DNA of 64,000 bases from Mesorhizobium sp. (GTDB lineage: Bacteria > Pseudomonadota > Alphaproteobacteria > Rhizobiales > Rhizobiaceae). A model generated the notes under the pieces. It did not search any database. It saw nothing but the letters and a program-made list of their open reading frames with translations, and was not told the origin of the DNA. Location of the stretch: the NCBI GenBank assembly GCA_004017275.1, contig SAKE01000007.1:1-64000 (forward strand), read 5' to 3'. The position numbers were made by a program, and so were the translations under genes. This document shows, in pieces, positions 33,079 through 42,700 of the stretch (the stretch's first letter is position 1; each line of letters begins with the position of its first letter).

Positions 33079-34560
33079 TCACTTCGATGATTCGATCTTT
33101 TCCAGACCGCCCATGTAAGGCCGCAGCACTTCAGGAATGGTTATGCTGCCATCCTCGTTCTGGTAGTTTTCGATGACAGCGATGAGCGCGCGGCCGACGG
33201 CGGTGCCCGAACCGTTGAGCGTGTGGACGAAGCGGTTGCCCTTGCCGTCCCTGTCCTTGTAGCGGGCGTCCATGCGGCGCGCCTGGAAATCGCCGCACAC
33301 CGAACAGGACGAGATTTCGCGATAGGCGTTCTGGCCGGGCAGCCAGACCTCGATGTCGTAGGTCTTGCGCGCGCCAAAGCCCATGTCGCCTGTGCACAGC
33401 GTCATGGTGCGGAACGGCAGGCCGAGCCGCTTCAGCACTTCCTCGGCGCATTGCGTCATCCGCTCGTGCTCGGCAAGCGACGATTCCTGATCGGTGATCG
33501 ACACCAGCTCGACCTTGTAGAACTGATGCTGGCGCAGCATGCCGCGCGTATCGCGCCCGGCCGAGCCTGCTTCGGAACGGAAGCACGGCGTCAGCGCGGT
33601 GTAGCGCAGCGGTAATTTCTCGTGGGCGGTGATCTCTTCGCGCACAAGGTTGGTGAGCGGAACTTCGGCGGTGGGAATGAGGCCAAGCCGCCTTTTCGAA
33701 TGTTGGTAGTCATCGGGAGTAAAGTTGGTGGCCTCATACTCGGCATCACGAATGAAGCTAATGGCGCGATCCACTCCTTGTGCGATCGACGTTGGAGGGC
33801 CCCCTACGGATGTCCCCTCAAGAGCCAGCTTTCGAGCCATCCTGAACGTCCAGTCGTCGTATTCAGGCGTACGAGGATCGGTAAAAAACAAGTCCTCCTC
33901 GAATTTCGGCAACTGGCCGGTGCCGAAAAAAACCTCGTCGCGCACCATCAACGGCGGGATGACTTCTTCGTAGCCATGTTCGGTCGTGTGCAGGTCGAGC
34001 ATGAACTGGCCGAGCGCGCGCTCCATCCGCGCCAGACCGCTCTTCAGCACGGTAAAGCGCGAGCCTGAGAGCTTTGCCGCCCGCTCGAAATCCATCATGC
34101 CGAGCGCTTCGCCGATCTCGAAATGCTCCTTCACCCAGTTCGGCCGCGTCGGCACCTTGCCGACGATGTGCTTGACCACATTGTCGTGCTCGTCCTTGCC
34201 GACCGGTACGTCGTCGAACGGCACGTTGGGCAGCACCGCCAGCGCGTCGTTCAGCGCTTTGTCGAGCTCGCGTTCGCGCGCCTCGCCGTTCTGGATGAAG
34301 GCCTTTATCTCGCCGACTTCGGCTTTCAGCTTCTCGGCCAAGGCCGCGTCGCCCGACCGCATGGCGTTGCCGATCTCCTTCGAGGCGGCATTGCGGCGCT
34401 CCTGCTTGGTCTGCAGTTCCGTAACGTGTTCGCGCCGCGCCTCGTCCGAAGCGATCAGCCCGTCGACCGTGGACTGCGCCTCGCCGGCGTCCCACGAGCG
34501 CTTCACCAGCGCCTCGACAAGGGCCTTCGGGTTGTCGCGAATCCATTTGATGTCAAGCAT
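33079..34560 (-). CDS. serS: Serine--tRNA ligase with in-frame insertion
   Basis: A 493-residue class II synthetase; bacterial SerRS is usually about 425-430. The N-terminal tRNA-binding coiled coil spans about 30-105. Motif 2 is [20 protein letters not shown] (326-345) and motif 3 is [19 protein letters not shown] (449-467); both are intact. Between EEDLFF (221-226) and LIPTAEVPL (294-302), normally a short loop before the active site, there are about 64 residues ([13 protein letters not shown] through DDYQHSKR) with no counterpart I know. The corresponding DNA (about 33690-33882) looks less G+C rich than its flanks. The gene is otherwise normal, so the insert is presumably tolerated. Confidence 0.93.
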   Translation of the reverse strand: MLDIKWIRDNPKALVEALVKRSWDAGEAQSTVDGLIASDEARREHVTELQTKQERRNAASKEIGNAMRSGDAALAEKLKAEVGEIKAFIQNGEARERELDKALNDALAVLPNVPFDDVPVGKDEHDNVVKHIVGKVPTRPNWVKEHFEIGEALGMMDFERAAKLSGSRFTVLKSGLARMERALGQFMLDLHTTEHGYEEVIPPLMVRDEVFFGTGQLPKFEEDLFFTDPRTPEYDDWTFRMARKLALEGTSVGGPPTSIAQGVDRAISFIRDAEYEATNFTPDDYQHSKRRLGLIPTAEVPLTNLVREEITAHEKLPLRYTALTPCFRSEAGSAGRDTRGMLRQHQFYKVELVSITDQESSLAEHERMTQCAEEVLKRLGLPFRTMTLCTGDMGFGARKTYDIEVWLPGQNAYREISSCSVCGDFQARRMDARYKDRDGKGNRFVHTLNGSGTAVGRALIAVIENYQNEDGSITIPEVLRPYMGGLEKIESSK

Positions 34561-34686
34561 GTTTGAACGCTCCTGAGCTTAGGCCAGAGGGCGTAAACCG
34601 CATCCTTGATCGATGCAAGATGGGCGAGGCGGCGGCTGCCGTTTTCCGCCGCTGCCGGGGCACGAATGCCAGCGTTGGCATTCCTT

Positions 34687-34895
34687 GGCGCCCCCCTCTG
34701 TCCTGCCGGACATCTCCCCCACGGGTGGGGAGATCGGCCGCCATCACGGCTTTCGCAATCTGTCGAGGAAATGAGCTACCAGCGAAGCTGCCAATCCCCC
34801 TCCTTGTGGGGGTTGAGGATTGGGCCGCGAAGCGGATGGAAAGCCAACGGCTTGGCTTTCCAAATGACGAACGTCCGGCAGGACAGAGGGGGCGC
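34687..34895. repeat. Mesorhizobium-type palindromic interspersed element (copy B)
   Basis: It starts GGCGCCCCCCTCTGTCCTGC and ends with CAGGACAGAGGGGGCGC, near-perfect inverted ends shared with copy A. The interior contains CTCCCCCACGGGTGGGGAG and CCAATCCCCCTCC stretches. It fills most of the 346-bp gap between tatC and serS; nothing else is seen there. Confidence 0.7.
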
Positions 34896-34906
34896 TCTGC
34901 CGCAAC

Positions 34907-35773
34907 CTATGTAGAGGACGCGTCCGCCGGCTTCTTCTCGGCGACCTCGTCCGCCGCGTCCTGCTTTTCGCGCGCCACGCGCTGCTTTTCCTGATCGCGC
35001 TCGATCAGCCGGGCAGCCCAGATGGAGACCTCGTAGAGAAGGATCGTCGGAATAGCCAAACCGATCTGGCTCATCGGGTCGGGAGGGGTCAGCACGGCCG
35101 CAACGACGAAGGCGATGACGATCGCCCATTTGCGCTTCTCGGCCAGCCCCTTGGACGACAGCATGCCGACGCGCGTCATCAGGCTGGTCACCACCGGCAG
35201 CTGGAACACCAGGCCGAAAGAGAAGATCAGCGTCATGATCAGGCTGAGATATTCCGACACTTTCGGCAGCAGCGAAATCTGCACCTGCTCATCGGTGCCG
35301 GCCTGCTGCATGGCGAGGAAGAACCACATCACCATCGGCGTGAAGAAGAAATAGACCAGCGACGCTCCCATCAGGAACAGGATGGGCGACGCGATCAGGA
35401 ACGGCAGGAAGGCGTTGCGCTCGTTCTTGTAGAGGCCGGGCGCGATGAATTTGTAGATCTGCGTGGCGATCAGCGGAAACGCGATCACCATGCCGCCGAA
35501 CATGGCGAGCTTGACCTGGGTGAAGAAGAATTCCTGCGGCGCGGTATAGATCAGCTCGACCTTGTGCGGATCGAGCCCGGCCCACTGCGTCGCCCATTTG
35601 AACGGGACGACCAGAAGGTTGAACAGCTTCTTGGCGAAGAAGAAACAGACCAGGAAGGCAACGAAGAAACCGCCCAGCGACCAGATGAGCCGCCGGCGCA
35701 GCTCGATCAGGTGCTCCATCAGTGGCGCCGACGATTTCTCGATCTCGTCTCTTTCCTTGTCCGAAACGCTCAC
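34907..35773 (-). CDS. tatC: Sec-independent protein translocase TatC
   Basis: A 288-residue core component of the twin-arginine translocase, with six transmembrane helices. N-terminal SAPLMEHLIELRRRLIWSL (15-33) is the TatC signature that recognises the twin-arginine signal. FFFTPMVMWFFLAMQ and FQLPVVTSLMTRVG are conserved helices. The C-terminal ~40 residues are a charged cytoplasmic tail rich in Glu, Lys and Ala. It overlaps tatB by 4 bp, and the order tatA-tatB-tatC is intact. Confidence 0.96.
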   Translation of the reverse strand: MSVSDKERDEIEKSSAPLMEHLIELRRRLIWSLGGFFVAFLVCFFFAKKLFNLLVVPFKWATQWAGLDPHKVELIYTAPQEFFFTQVKLAMFGGMVIAFPLIATQIYKFIAPGLYKNERNAFLPFLIASPILFLMGASLVYFFFTPMVMWFFLAMQQAGTDEQVQISLLPKVSEYLSLIMTLIFSFGLVFQLPVVTSLMTRVGMLSSKGLAEKRKWAIVIAFVVAAVLTPPDPMSQIGLAIPTILLYEVSIWAARLIERDQEKQRVAREKQDAADEVAEKKPADASST

Positions 35774-36552
35774 TTGGCGGCTCCCGCCTTGGCCGCCGGC
35801 TTCTTCACCGCGGCAGGCTTCGGTTCGGTCTTCGTCCCCGTCTTGGTCGCCATGGTCTTAGTCGCGACAGTCTTGGCCGCAGCGGGCTTCGCGGCCTTGG
35901 GCGTGTCAGGCTTTGCCGGCGTCACGGTCTTCGCCGGCGCCTTAGGCGCGGGCGTGGCTTTCGCGGATACCATTTTCGCCGGTGCAGGAGCCTTTGCGCC
36001 ATTTGCCGAAGCCTTGGCCGGCGCAGGCTTGGCTGCTTTCTTCGTCGCAGGCGCCTTCGGCGCCACAACAGCTTCTGTCGGCACCGACCCGGTCACCACC
36101 GATTCATCGGTCATTGCCGGGAAAATCGGCGCTGCTGGTGCTGCTTCCGGCCCGTTGACGCCAGGCATGGTCGTTGCGGTGTTCTTCAACGGCTCGGCCG
36201 CCTGCAGGGACGAAGCAGCGGGCGTTGCCGGATCGGCCGCCGGCTTCGGCTTCATCGCCGCGTCGACGCCGGAGCGAACGTCAGCCGCGGCCTGTTCGAA
36301 CGGATTGAGCTGCTTCCTGATCTCGGTCATCGGACTGAGGCCCCTGAGTTCGTCGACGGACTTCTTGACGTCGTCGAGCTCGGCTTCCTTCAGCGCCTCG
36401 TTGAACTGTTTCTGGAAATCGGACGCCATGGCGCGCAGCTTCGCCGTCGTGCGGCCGAAGGTGCGCAGCATATTGGGCAAATCCTTAGGCCCGACGACCA
36501 CGATCATGACTATCGCGATGACCAGCATTTCGGTCCAGCCGACTTCAAACAT
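35770..36552 (-). CDS. tatB: Sec-independent protein translocase TatB
   Basis: A 260-residue TatB, longer than the E. coli protein (171). One N-terminal helix (MFEVGWTEMLVIAIVMIVVV) is followed by VGPKDLPNMLRTFGR and an amphipathic helix. From about residue 100 it is a low-complexity Ala/Pro/Lys/Thr tail with many KPAPAKA-like units. TatB forms the substrate-receptor complex with TatC. Start and stop couple it to tatA (29-bp gap) and tatC (4-bp overlap). Confidence 0.94.
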   Translation of the reverse strand: MFEVGWTEMLVIAIVMIVVVGPKDLPNMLRTFGRTTAKLRAMASDFQKQFNEALKEAELDDVKKSVDELRGLSPMTEIRKQLNPFEQAAADVRSGVDAAMKPKPAADPATPAASSLQAAEPLKNTATTMPGVNGPEAAPAAPIFPAMTDESVVTGSVPTEAVVAPKAPATKKAAKPAPAKASANGAKAPAPAKMVSAKATPAPKAPAKTVTPAKPDTPKAAKPAAAKTVATKTMATKTGTKTEPKPAAVKKPAAKAGAAK

Positions 36553-36581
36553 GGCAATTTGTTCCGACTAGAACCCGTGGC

Positions 36582-36803
36582 TCAGCTCTTGCTGGCTTTT
36601 TCCTTCGCGGCCGCAACGGTCTCGTCGGCGCGATGTTCGACGGTGCGCTTGTCTTCGGCAACGTCGTCGTCGGCCATGCCCTTCTTGAAGCTCTTGATGC
36701 CCTTGGCCATGTCGCCCATCAGCTCGGGAATCTTGCCCCGGCCGAACACCAAAAGCACGATCACCAGCACGATCATCCAGTGCCAAATCGAAAATGAACC
36801 CAT
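36582..36803 (-). CDS. tatA: Sec-independent protein translocase TatA
   Basis: A 73-residue TatA. The N-terminal helix [37 protein letters not shown] region (kept short here: [17 protein letters not shown], about 20-36) has the conserved Phe-Gly hinge and amphipathic helix. The C-terminal stretch is acidic and then basic. It polymerises to form the Tat pore or membrane-weakening patch. It is the first tat gene and lies 169 bp downstream of scpB. Confidence 0.95.
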   Translation of the reverse strand: MGSFSIWHWMIVLVIVLLVFGRGKIPELMGDMAKGIKSFKKGMADDDVAEDKRTVEHRADETVAAAKEKASKS

Positions 36804-36972
36804 AGCAAATCTCTCTCGAATGGTTTCCCTGGCGATGATCTATGCGTTTTCGCGTTGGGATTCAAACACAACTGCGACAGAGTTTATGAAAGGGTGGCGG
36901 ATGTCACGCATTTTCGATGCGAAGGGCCGCTACGAATCCGCGCATCCTCGACATATCGGCGGCCAATGCCAG

Positions 36973-37743
36973 TCAATCTTCCGTGACGCGCGGCGTCAGA
37001 AGTCCGAGTTCCTCGAGGTCGATGTCGGTCAGCGCATCCTCGTCGTCGGCCAGTGCGTCGGGATCGGCCGGCGGCTGCGGAATGGAGAAATTCGACGGCA
37101 TGCGGCCGGAAAGCAGCCCCGCCCCCTTCAGTTCCTCCATGCCGGGAAGATCGCGGATTTCCTCCAGCGCGAAATGGTCGAGGAAGGTCTCTGTTGTGCC
37201 GTAGGTGACAGGGCGTCCCGGCGTCTTGCGCCGGCCGCGCATGCGCACCCATTCCGTTTCCAGCAGCGTGTCGAGCGTTCCTTTCGAGGTTTCGACGCCG
37301 CGGATGTCCTCGATCTCGGCGCGCGTCACCGGCTGATGATAGGCAATGATCGCCAGCACTTCGAGGGCCGCGCGGGAGAGCTTCCTTTGCTGGATGGTAT
37401 CCCGGCTCATCAGGAAAGCCAGGTCGCCGGCGGTACGGAACGCCCAGGCATCGCCGACCCGCACCAGGTTGACGCCGCGCCGCGCATAGATCTGCTGCAG
37501 CTCGGCCATCGCCAGGGCGATGTTGATGCCGTCCGGCAGGCGTGCCGCAAGCTGCTTTTCGCTGACAGGCTCGGCGCTGGCGAACACGATCGCCTCGGCC
37601 ATGCGCACGGCTTCCGCCAAATGCAGCCGCTCGGCCGGGTTCTGTACCATCTGCTGCTCGGCCGGGTCCTGGGAAAGCAGTTCCTCTTCGGATTCATCGC
37701 CGTCCTTGAACGGGATAACCGAAGCGTTGGCGCGTTCGCTCAT
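36973..37743 (-). CDS. scpB: Segregation and condensation protein B
   Basis: A 256-residue ScpB, a kleisin-associated winged-helix protein of the Smc-ScpAB condensin complex. Two tandem winged helices span about 40-200. Signature stretches are RMAEAIVFASAEPVSEKQLA (47-66) and LSRAALEVLAIIAYHQPVTR (about 121-140), followed by the GRRKTPGRPVTYGTT beta hairpin. The acidic C terminus (about 225-256) is disordered-looking. ATG at 37743 overlaps the scpA stop by 4 bp; longer frames run into scpA. Confidence 0.93.
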   Translation of the reverse strand: MSERANASVIPFKDGDESEEELLSQDPAEQQMVQNPAERLHLAEAVRMAEAIVFASAEPVSEKQLAARLPDGINIALAMAELQQIYARRGVNLVRVGDAWAFRTAGDLAFLMSRDTIQQRKLSRAALEVLAIIAYHQPVTRAEIEDIRGVETSKGTLDTLLETEWVRMRGRRKTPGRPVTYGTTETFLDHFALEEIRDLPGMEELKGAGLLSGRMPSNFSIPQPPADPDALADDEDALTDIDLEELGLLTPRVTED

Positions 37744-38582
37744 GATGCCACCTCGACTGCCTTGATTGCCTGCGTGCGGCCGCGCAGATAGATCGGCGCG
37801 AACACGTCGTCCTGCCGCATGTCCATCGTGCCTTCGCGCACCAGCTCCAGCGTGGCCGCAAACGAGCTGGCGATCGCCGTGCGCCGCTCCTCGGGGCTGG
37901 TCATGTAGGCGATCAGAAAACTTTCCATCGTCGTCCAGTCGCTCACAGCCCCCACCAGGCGGGTCAGGATGTCGCGCGCGTCCTTGAGTGACCACACACC
38001 GCGCCTGGCGATCGTCACATTGTTGATCGCCTGCTTCTGCCGCTGCTGGGCGTAGGCGGTCAGGAGATCGTAGAGCGAGGCCGAGTAGGCGTTGCGCTTC
38101 TCGACGATGACCATTTCCGGCATGCCGCGCGCGAACACGTCACGACCGAGCCGATTGCGGTTGACCAGCCGCGCCGAGGCGTCGCGCATGGCCTCCAGCC
38201 GCTTTAGCCGGAACTGCAGCACCGCCGCCAGTTCCTCGCCGCTTTCGCCCTCGTCGCCCGGCTGCTTGGGGATCAAAAGCTTAGACTTGAGGAAGGCCAA
38301 CCACGCCGCCATCACCAGATAGTCGGCGGCAAGCTCTAGCCTGAGCGCCCTCGCCGTCTCGACAAAGGTCAGATATTGCTCGACCAGCGCCAGGATCGAA
38401 ATCCGCGCCAGATCGACCTTCTGGGTGCGGGCAAGATGCAGCAGGAGGTCAAGCGGACCTTCGAAGCCGGCCACGTCGACGACCAGAGACGGGTCGCCGG
38501 TGACGCGTGAATCGTCATTCTCGGCCCACAGACGGTCCATCGGTGCGGCCTTTGCGGCCTTGCTTTCCAATGTTTCCGCCAC
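37740..38582 (-). CDS. scpA: Segregation and condensation protein A
   Basis: A 280-residue kleisin. The hallmark FEGPLDLLLHLARTQKVDL (about 40-58) is at the N terminus, with ISILALVEQYLTF and YLVMAAWLAFLKSKLLIPK next. The C-terminal winged helix binds Smc, and the middle binds ScpB. It works in chromosome condensation and segregation. nagZ lies 20 bp upstream and scpB overlaps by 4 bp downstream, forming a nagZ-scpA-scpB run that is conserved in rhizobia. Confidence 0.94.
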   Translation of the reverse strand: MAETLESKAAKAAPMDRLWAENDDSRVTGDPSLVVDVAGFEGPLDLLLHLARTQKVDLARISILALVEQYLTFVETARALRLELAADYLVMAAWLAFLKSKLLIPKQPGDEGESGEELAAVLQFRLKRLEAMRDASARLVNRNRLGRDVFARGMPEMVIVEKRNAYSASLYDLLTAYAQQRQKQAINNVTIARRGVWSLKDARDILTRLVGAVSDWTTMESFLIAYMTSPEERRTAIASSFAATLELVREGTMDMRQDDVFAPIYLRGRTQAIKAVEVAS

Positions 38583-38602
38583 TGCCTGTCACTTTCCCTT
38601 TG

Positions 38603-39622
38603 CTATGCCACCGCATCGAAGTAGGTGGCGAATTCGGCGCGTATTTCGGCTTCTTCAACCGTGTCGCGGTTCTTTATATAGGTCAGCGCCCGCTTTGCGC
38701 GCTCCAGCGACGTGCCCTCAAGCCCCGTGGTCCGCGATGCGATGCCCGCCATCTCCTCGAAAACGCCGTTGCAGTGAAGGACCAGATCGCAGCCCGCCGC
38801 AAGGATCGAGGCCGCCTTTGTCGGGAAATCCCCAGAAAGTGCCTTCATCGAGGTGTCGTCGCTCATCAGCAGCCCGTCGAAGCCGATTTCGCGCCGGATG
38901 ATCTCGTCGATGACCTTGCCTGAGGTGGTCGCCGGGTTGTTGGGGTCGATCGCGCTGTAGACGACATGCGCCGTCATCGCCATCGGCAGATGGTTGAGCT
39001 CCCTAAACGGGGCGAAATCATGCCGCTGCAGATCGCTCAGCGAGGCATTGACCACCGGCAACTCGAAATGCGTGTCGGCAAAGGCACGTCCGTGACCCGG
39101 AATGTGCTTCATGACCGGCAGCACGCCGCCCGCCATCAGCCCTTCAGCCGCGGCACGGCCAAGCTCGATCACCGGTTGCGGGTCTTTGCCATAGGCGCGC
39201 GCACCAATGACGTCGCTGGCACCTTCGATCGGCACGTCGAGCACCGGCAGGCAATCGGCTGATATGCCGTAGCGCAGCAGGTCGAAGGCATGCAGCCGCG
39301 CCATCAGCCACGCCGCGCGGGCGCCGGCATCATGGTCGTCGCGCCATAGTGCGCCCAGCGCGCCGCCGGCCGGATAGTTCGGGGCAAGCGGCGGCCGCAG
39401 GCGTTGCACACGCCCGCCTTCCTGGTCGATGAACACCAGCGCCTCCGGGCGCCCGATGCAGTCGCGCATCTCGGCGACCAGATCGCGGATCTGTTCGGTC
39501 TCGCCAATGTTGCGCGCAAACAGGATGAAGGCCCACGGGCATTCATTGCGATAGAAATTGATTTCTTCGCGGGTGAGCGATTTCCCGGCACAGCCGAGGA
39601 TCATGGATTTTGATTCGGTCAT
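38603..39622 (-). CDS. nagZ: Beta-N-acetylhexosaminidase (cell-wall recycling)
   Basis: A 339-residue glycoside hydrolase family 3 enzyme that removes N-acetylglucosamine from anhydro-muropeptides in the cytoplasm. The catalytic loop and binding signature KHIPGHGRAFADTH (about 171-184) and the nucleophile aspartate in LLMSDDTSMKAL (about 250-261) are present. FIDQEGGRVQRLR (about 65-77) is the substrate-site block. It has no signal peptide, consistent with peptidoglycan recycling. It sits upstream of scpAB and downstream of the SPOR gene, which has its own terminator. Confidence 0.94.
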   Translation of the reverse strand: MTESKSMILGCAGKSLTREEINFYRNECPWAFILFARNIGETEQIRDLVAEMRDCIGRPEALVFIDQEGGRVQRLRPPLAPNYPAGGALGALWRDDHDAGARAAWLMARLHAFDLLRYGISADCLPVLDVPIEGASDVIGARAYGKDPQPVIELGRAAAEGLMAGGVLPVMKHIPGHGRAFADTHFELPVVNASLSDLQRHDFAPFRELNHLPMAMTAHVVYSAIDPNNPATTSGKVIDEIIRREIGFDGLLMSDDTSMKALSGDFPTKAASILAAGCDLVLHCNGVFEEMAGIASRTTGLEGTSLERAKRALTYIKNRDTVEEAEIRAEFATYFDAVA

Positions 39623-39702
39623 GTCAGGAGTTTAGGGCTTCGCGCGATCAAAGGGAATCGCCGGGGATCACATACGGTGCAACGCTGTATCTGCTTTCCC
39701 CA

Positions 39703-39735
39703 TGAAAAAAGCCGGCGCGGTGAACGCGCCGGCTT
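39703..39735 (-). terminator. Rho-independent terminator after the SPOR gene
   Basis: Minus-strand AGCCGGCGCG and CGCGCCGGCT form a perfect 10-bp stem with a 5-nt loop, followed by TTTTTTC. It is about 20 bp beyond the SPOR gene stop. Confidence 0.9.
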
Positions 39736-39754
39736 TGATTGGTTGGCTCCGGCT

Positions 39755-42700
39755 TTAGCGCGAGACGAAACAGTTGCCGCCTGCCGCCTTGTAGCTGGTG
39801 CACAAATTGATCGCGTCATTGCGCGACTGCGCCGGAACACGCACGCGGTAGAACGTGCCCTTGCCGGCGATCTCGGCCTTGACGATGTTGGCGGTACGGC
39901 CGGACAGCACGCTGCCGTAGCGGCGCTGCAGATCCTGATAGCTGGACTGGGCGCTTTCGACGGTCGGCTGCGAAGCGATCTGCATCGACCACGAACCACC
40001 GCCTGTCGCGGTCGATGCCGGATCGATGGACGCAACCTGATCGGGCTTGACCTCGCCGACGACATCGACCGGCTGGTCGGACGGCCGCTGCGGCGCGAGC
40101 GGAACCTTTGCCGGCGTATTGGCCGACTGCACCTTGGCCTTGGCTGGCGCCACCGGCTTGAGGGCCGGTTCGGCGTCGGCCTGGGCCGCAGCGGGCGTCA
40201 CGGTGCCGGTCTGGTCGGCGTCGGCCTGCGCCGTCGGGGCAACATGCTGCGGCGCCGGGTCGGCCGGCTCCGTTGCGGCCACTTGCGGGGCGGCGGGCGC
40301 CGGATCCTCACGCGGCACCAGCGAACCATCCGACTTGACCACCATGGTCCTCACCTTGCGCGGCGCAACGGCGACGACATCGGCATTGGTGCCCTTGTCG
40401 GCATCCTGCAGCACCTGCGCGATGCGATCCTCGGACTTGGGCGCCGGGGCCGCGCTGTCGGCCGGCGCGGCAGCGGCACTGTCGGCCGGCGCGGCAGCGG
40501 CACTGTCGGCCGGGGCGGCGACGGCGGTCGATGCGGCGCTGCCGTCATCCGTTCCGCCGGCAGCGGCATTCTGGTCTGGCGAGAGATCGATGGCACGGGC
40601 CGGGTCCTTCGCCTGCACATCCACCGGCTCTTCGACGTTGGTGACCAGCTTTTCCTGGACCGGCTCGGCGGGCTTCGCGCCCCTGACCGCGTCGTAGACC
40701 TTGTTGTCCTGGTTCGGAACCACGGCTCCGCCCGGGTTTTCCGGCTTGACCTTGATCGGCGCGTTGTCGGCCTTGACGATCACCGGCGCTTCGCTGCCGC
40801 CCTTGCCGCCGAAAGACAGCGCAAAGGCACCAAGGCCGCCCGCGACCGCCACCGCGCCGACAATCGCGGCGATGAACAAGCCACGCCCGCGCCATGGCCT
40901 CGCGGCCTCGCGCTCGCCGAGGCCCGGAATGGCCATCGCCTCGTCCAGTTCGGGATCGTAGTCGAGTTCATCGACGGTGAAATCATCGGCCTGCGAAACC
41001 GGCTGGCTGCCGGGCAGACTGTCGAGATCGAAGCCGGAAGCATCGGCATAACCCGTGGGCGCCGCCGCGCGGGCAGACATGTCCATCGGCCGCGCCGCAT
41101 AGGTCCGCGCTTCCGGCTCATAGCCCGGCTTGACCCCGTCATAGCCCCGTTTGACCCCGTCATAGCCCGGGCTGACTGCGTCATAGCCCGGCTTGGCGTT
41201 GTCATAGCCATGCGTGAAGCCCGCGGCGTAGGAGTCATCATCGTAAGACGCGCCGGACGCGTTGGCTGCGGGAGCGGCAGCGACTTCTACTGCGTTCATC
41301 TCGGAGAGAAGGCTGGAGAACTCGGCGTCGAGATCGTCATAGCCAGGCGTCGCCGGTTGATCTTCCTCGAAGTGCAGTTCCGGAATATCGAGATCGTCCG
41401 CCAGCGCCACGACACGTTCGGGCACATCGACCGTCTCTACATCGGGCACGTCTTCGTAGCGCGCGGACTGGCGCGATTGCGGCGCCGACACAGGAGCAGC
41501 CTGGGCGACGGTCTCGACCGGCTCGGCCGGACGATAGGACGTTGCTGCGGCGACTGCCGGCGCTGCGGCCATGGATGACATCGAAGCTGACGGCTGAGTG
41601 CTAAATGACGGCTGGGCGCCGAATGATGGCTGCTGCGGAACCGGCGTCACGCGGCTCCATGAACGGGCAGGCTCAGAGGCGGTGGAACGCTCCGCCAACC
41701 AATCCATAGAATCCGCCGAATTGTCCCGGGAAGCGGCCGTATCGCGCGGACCCAGACTTTTGGCCAAAGCCGCGTCGAACGCATCATCGTCAAAATTGAT
41801 ATCACCATGTTCGGCGTCCGGATCCGAAGCCTCCTGCTCGAGTTCATCAACCATGAGATCGTCGATATCCGCATCGGCCGCGTGGGCCGTGCCAACGTGC
41901 TGGGCCTGCTCCGACGTGGATTCGTCGAGATCCCAGTCGAGGTCGCCAACAAGATCGGCCGGCTCCTCGGCGGTGTCCGCAACTTCGGCGACAGGCGGCG
42001 GCTCAGCGGCAACAGCCGGCTGAGTCGTCATGGGCTCCCTGGTCGCCGGGGCCGCACGCGTGGTCATGGCGCCCAGCAGCGCATTCAACTCGTCTTCCAG
42101 GCTCCGCTCTTCAGCGATCGGGGTTTGCACCGGCTCCGCCGCAATGGCGGCTAGCGCCACCGGCTGAACCGCTGCGGCGGCAACCTCTGCGACCGGCTCT
42201 TCGACTGCTTCGGCAAACGTGTCGTCGAAGTCCAGGTCGAAAGCGTCATCCGACGCGCCTTCAGGGCTGGAAGTCTCGCCTTTCGCGTCCGCGGCAAGCT
42301 CATCATGCGCTTCCGGCTCTTCGAAGGCGACCGGCTCGTCCCCGCGACTGTCAAAATCCATGTCGACATCAGCCATGGCGTCGTCGAAATCGCCGGCAAA
42401 ATTCTCGTCGGAGGTCTCACGCGCAGCCGCCTGTGCCGGCATGGGATACTCGACGGGATCGGCCGCCATGTAGGACTGTTCGGGCGCCGAATGGTCGTCG
42501 AGCATCAACTCGTCTTCGAGCGAGATCGCAACCGCATCGTCGAATTCATCATCGGCGGCGGCCGGCTCGACAGAAGCAGGCGCGTCAGCGACTGGCGCGG
42601 CATGCTGTGCCTCTTCGGCTTCCTCGTCGATCCGAAAATCCTGGTCGAGCGACGCGGCAAGCTCGTCCGCCATCGGCTGATCGTCCTCGAAGGGCGAAAC

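Noticed and set aside
40453..41209. Regular 21- and 24-bp repeats considered as a CRISPR array
   Set aside because: Repeats are directly adjacent with no unique spacers and encode in-frame peptides within one gene; no cas genes are present.
39677..41578. About 630-codon open frame antisense to the SPOR gene
   Set aside because: Low-complexity mirror of the alanine- and glutamate-rich coding strand; starts within the terminator stem of the real gene.
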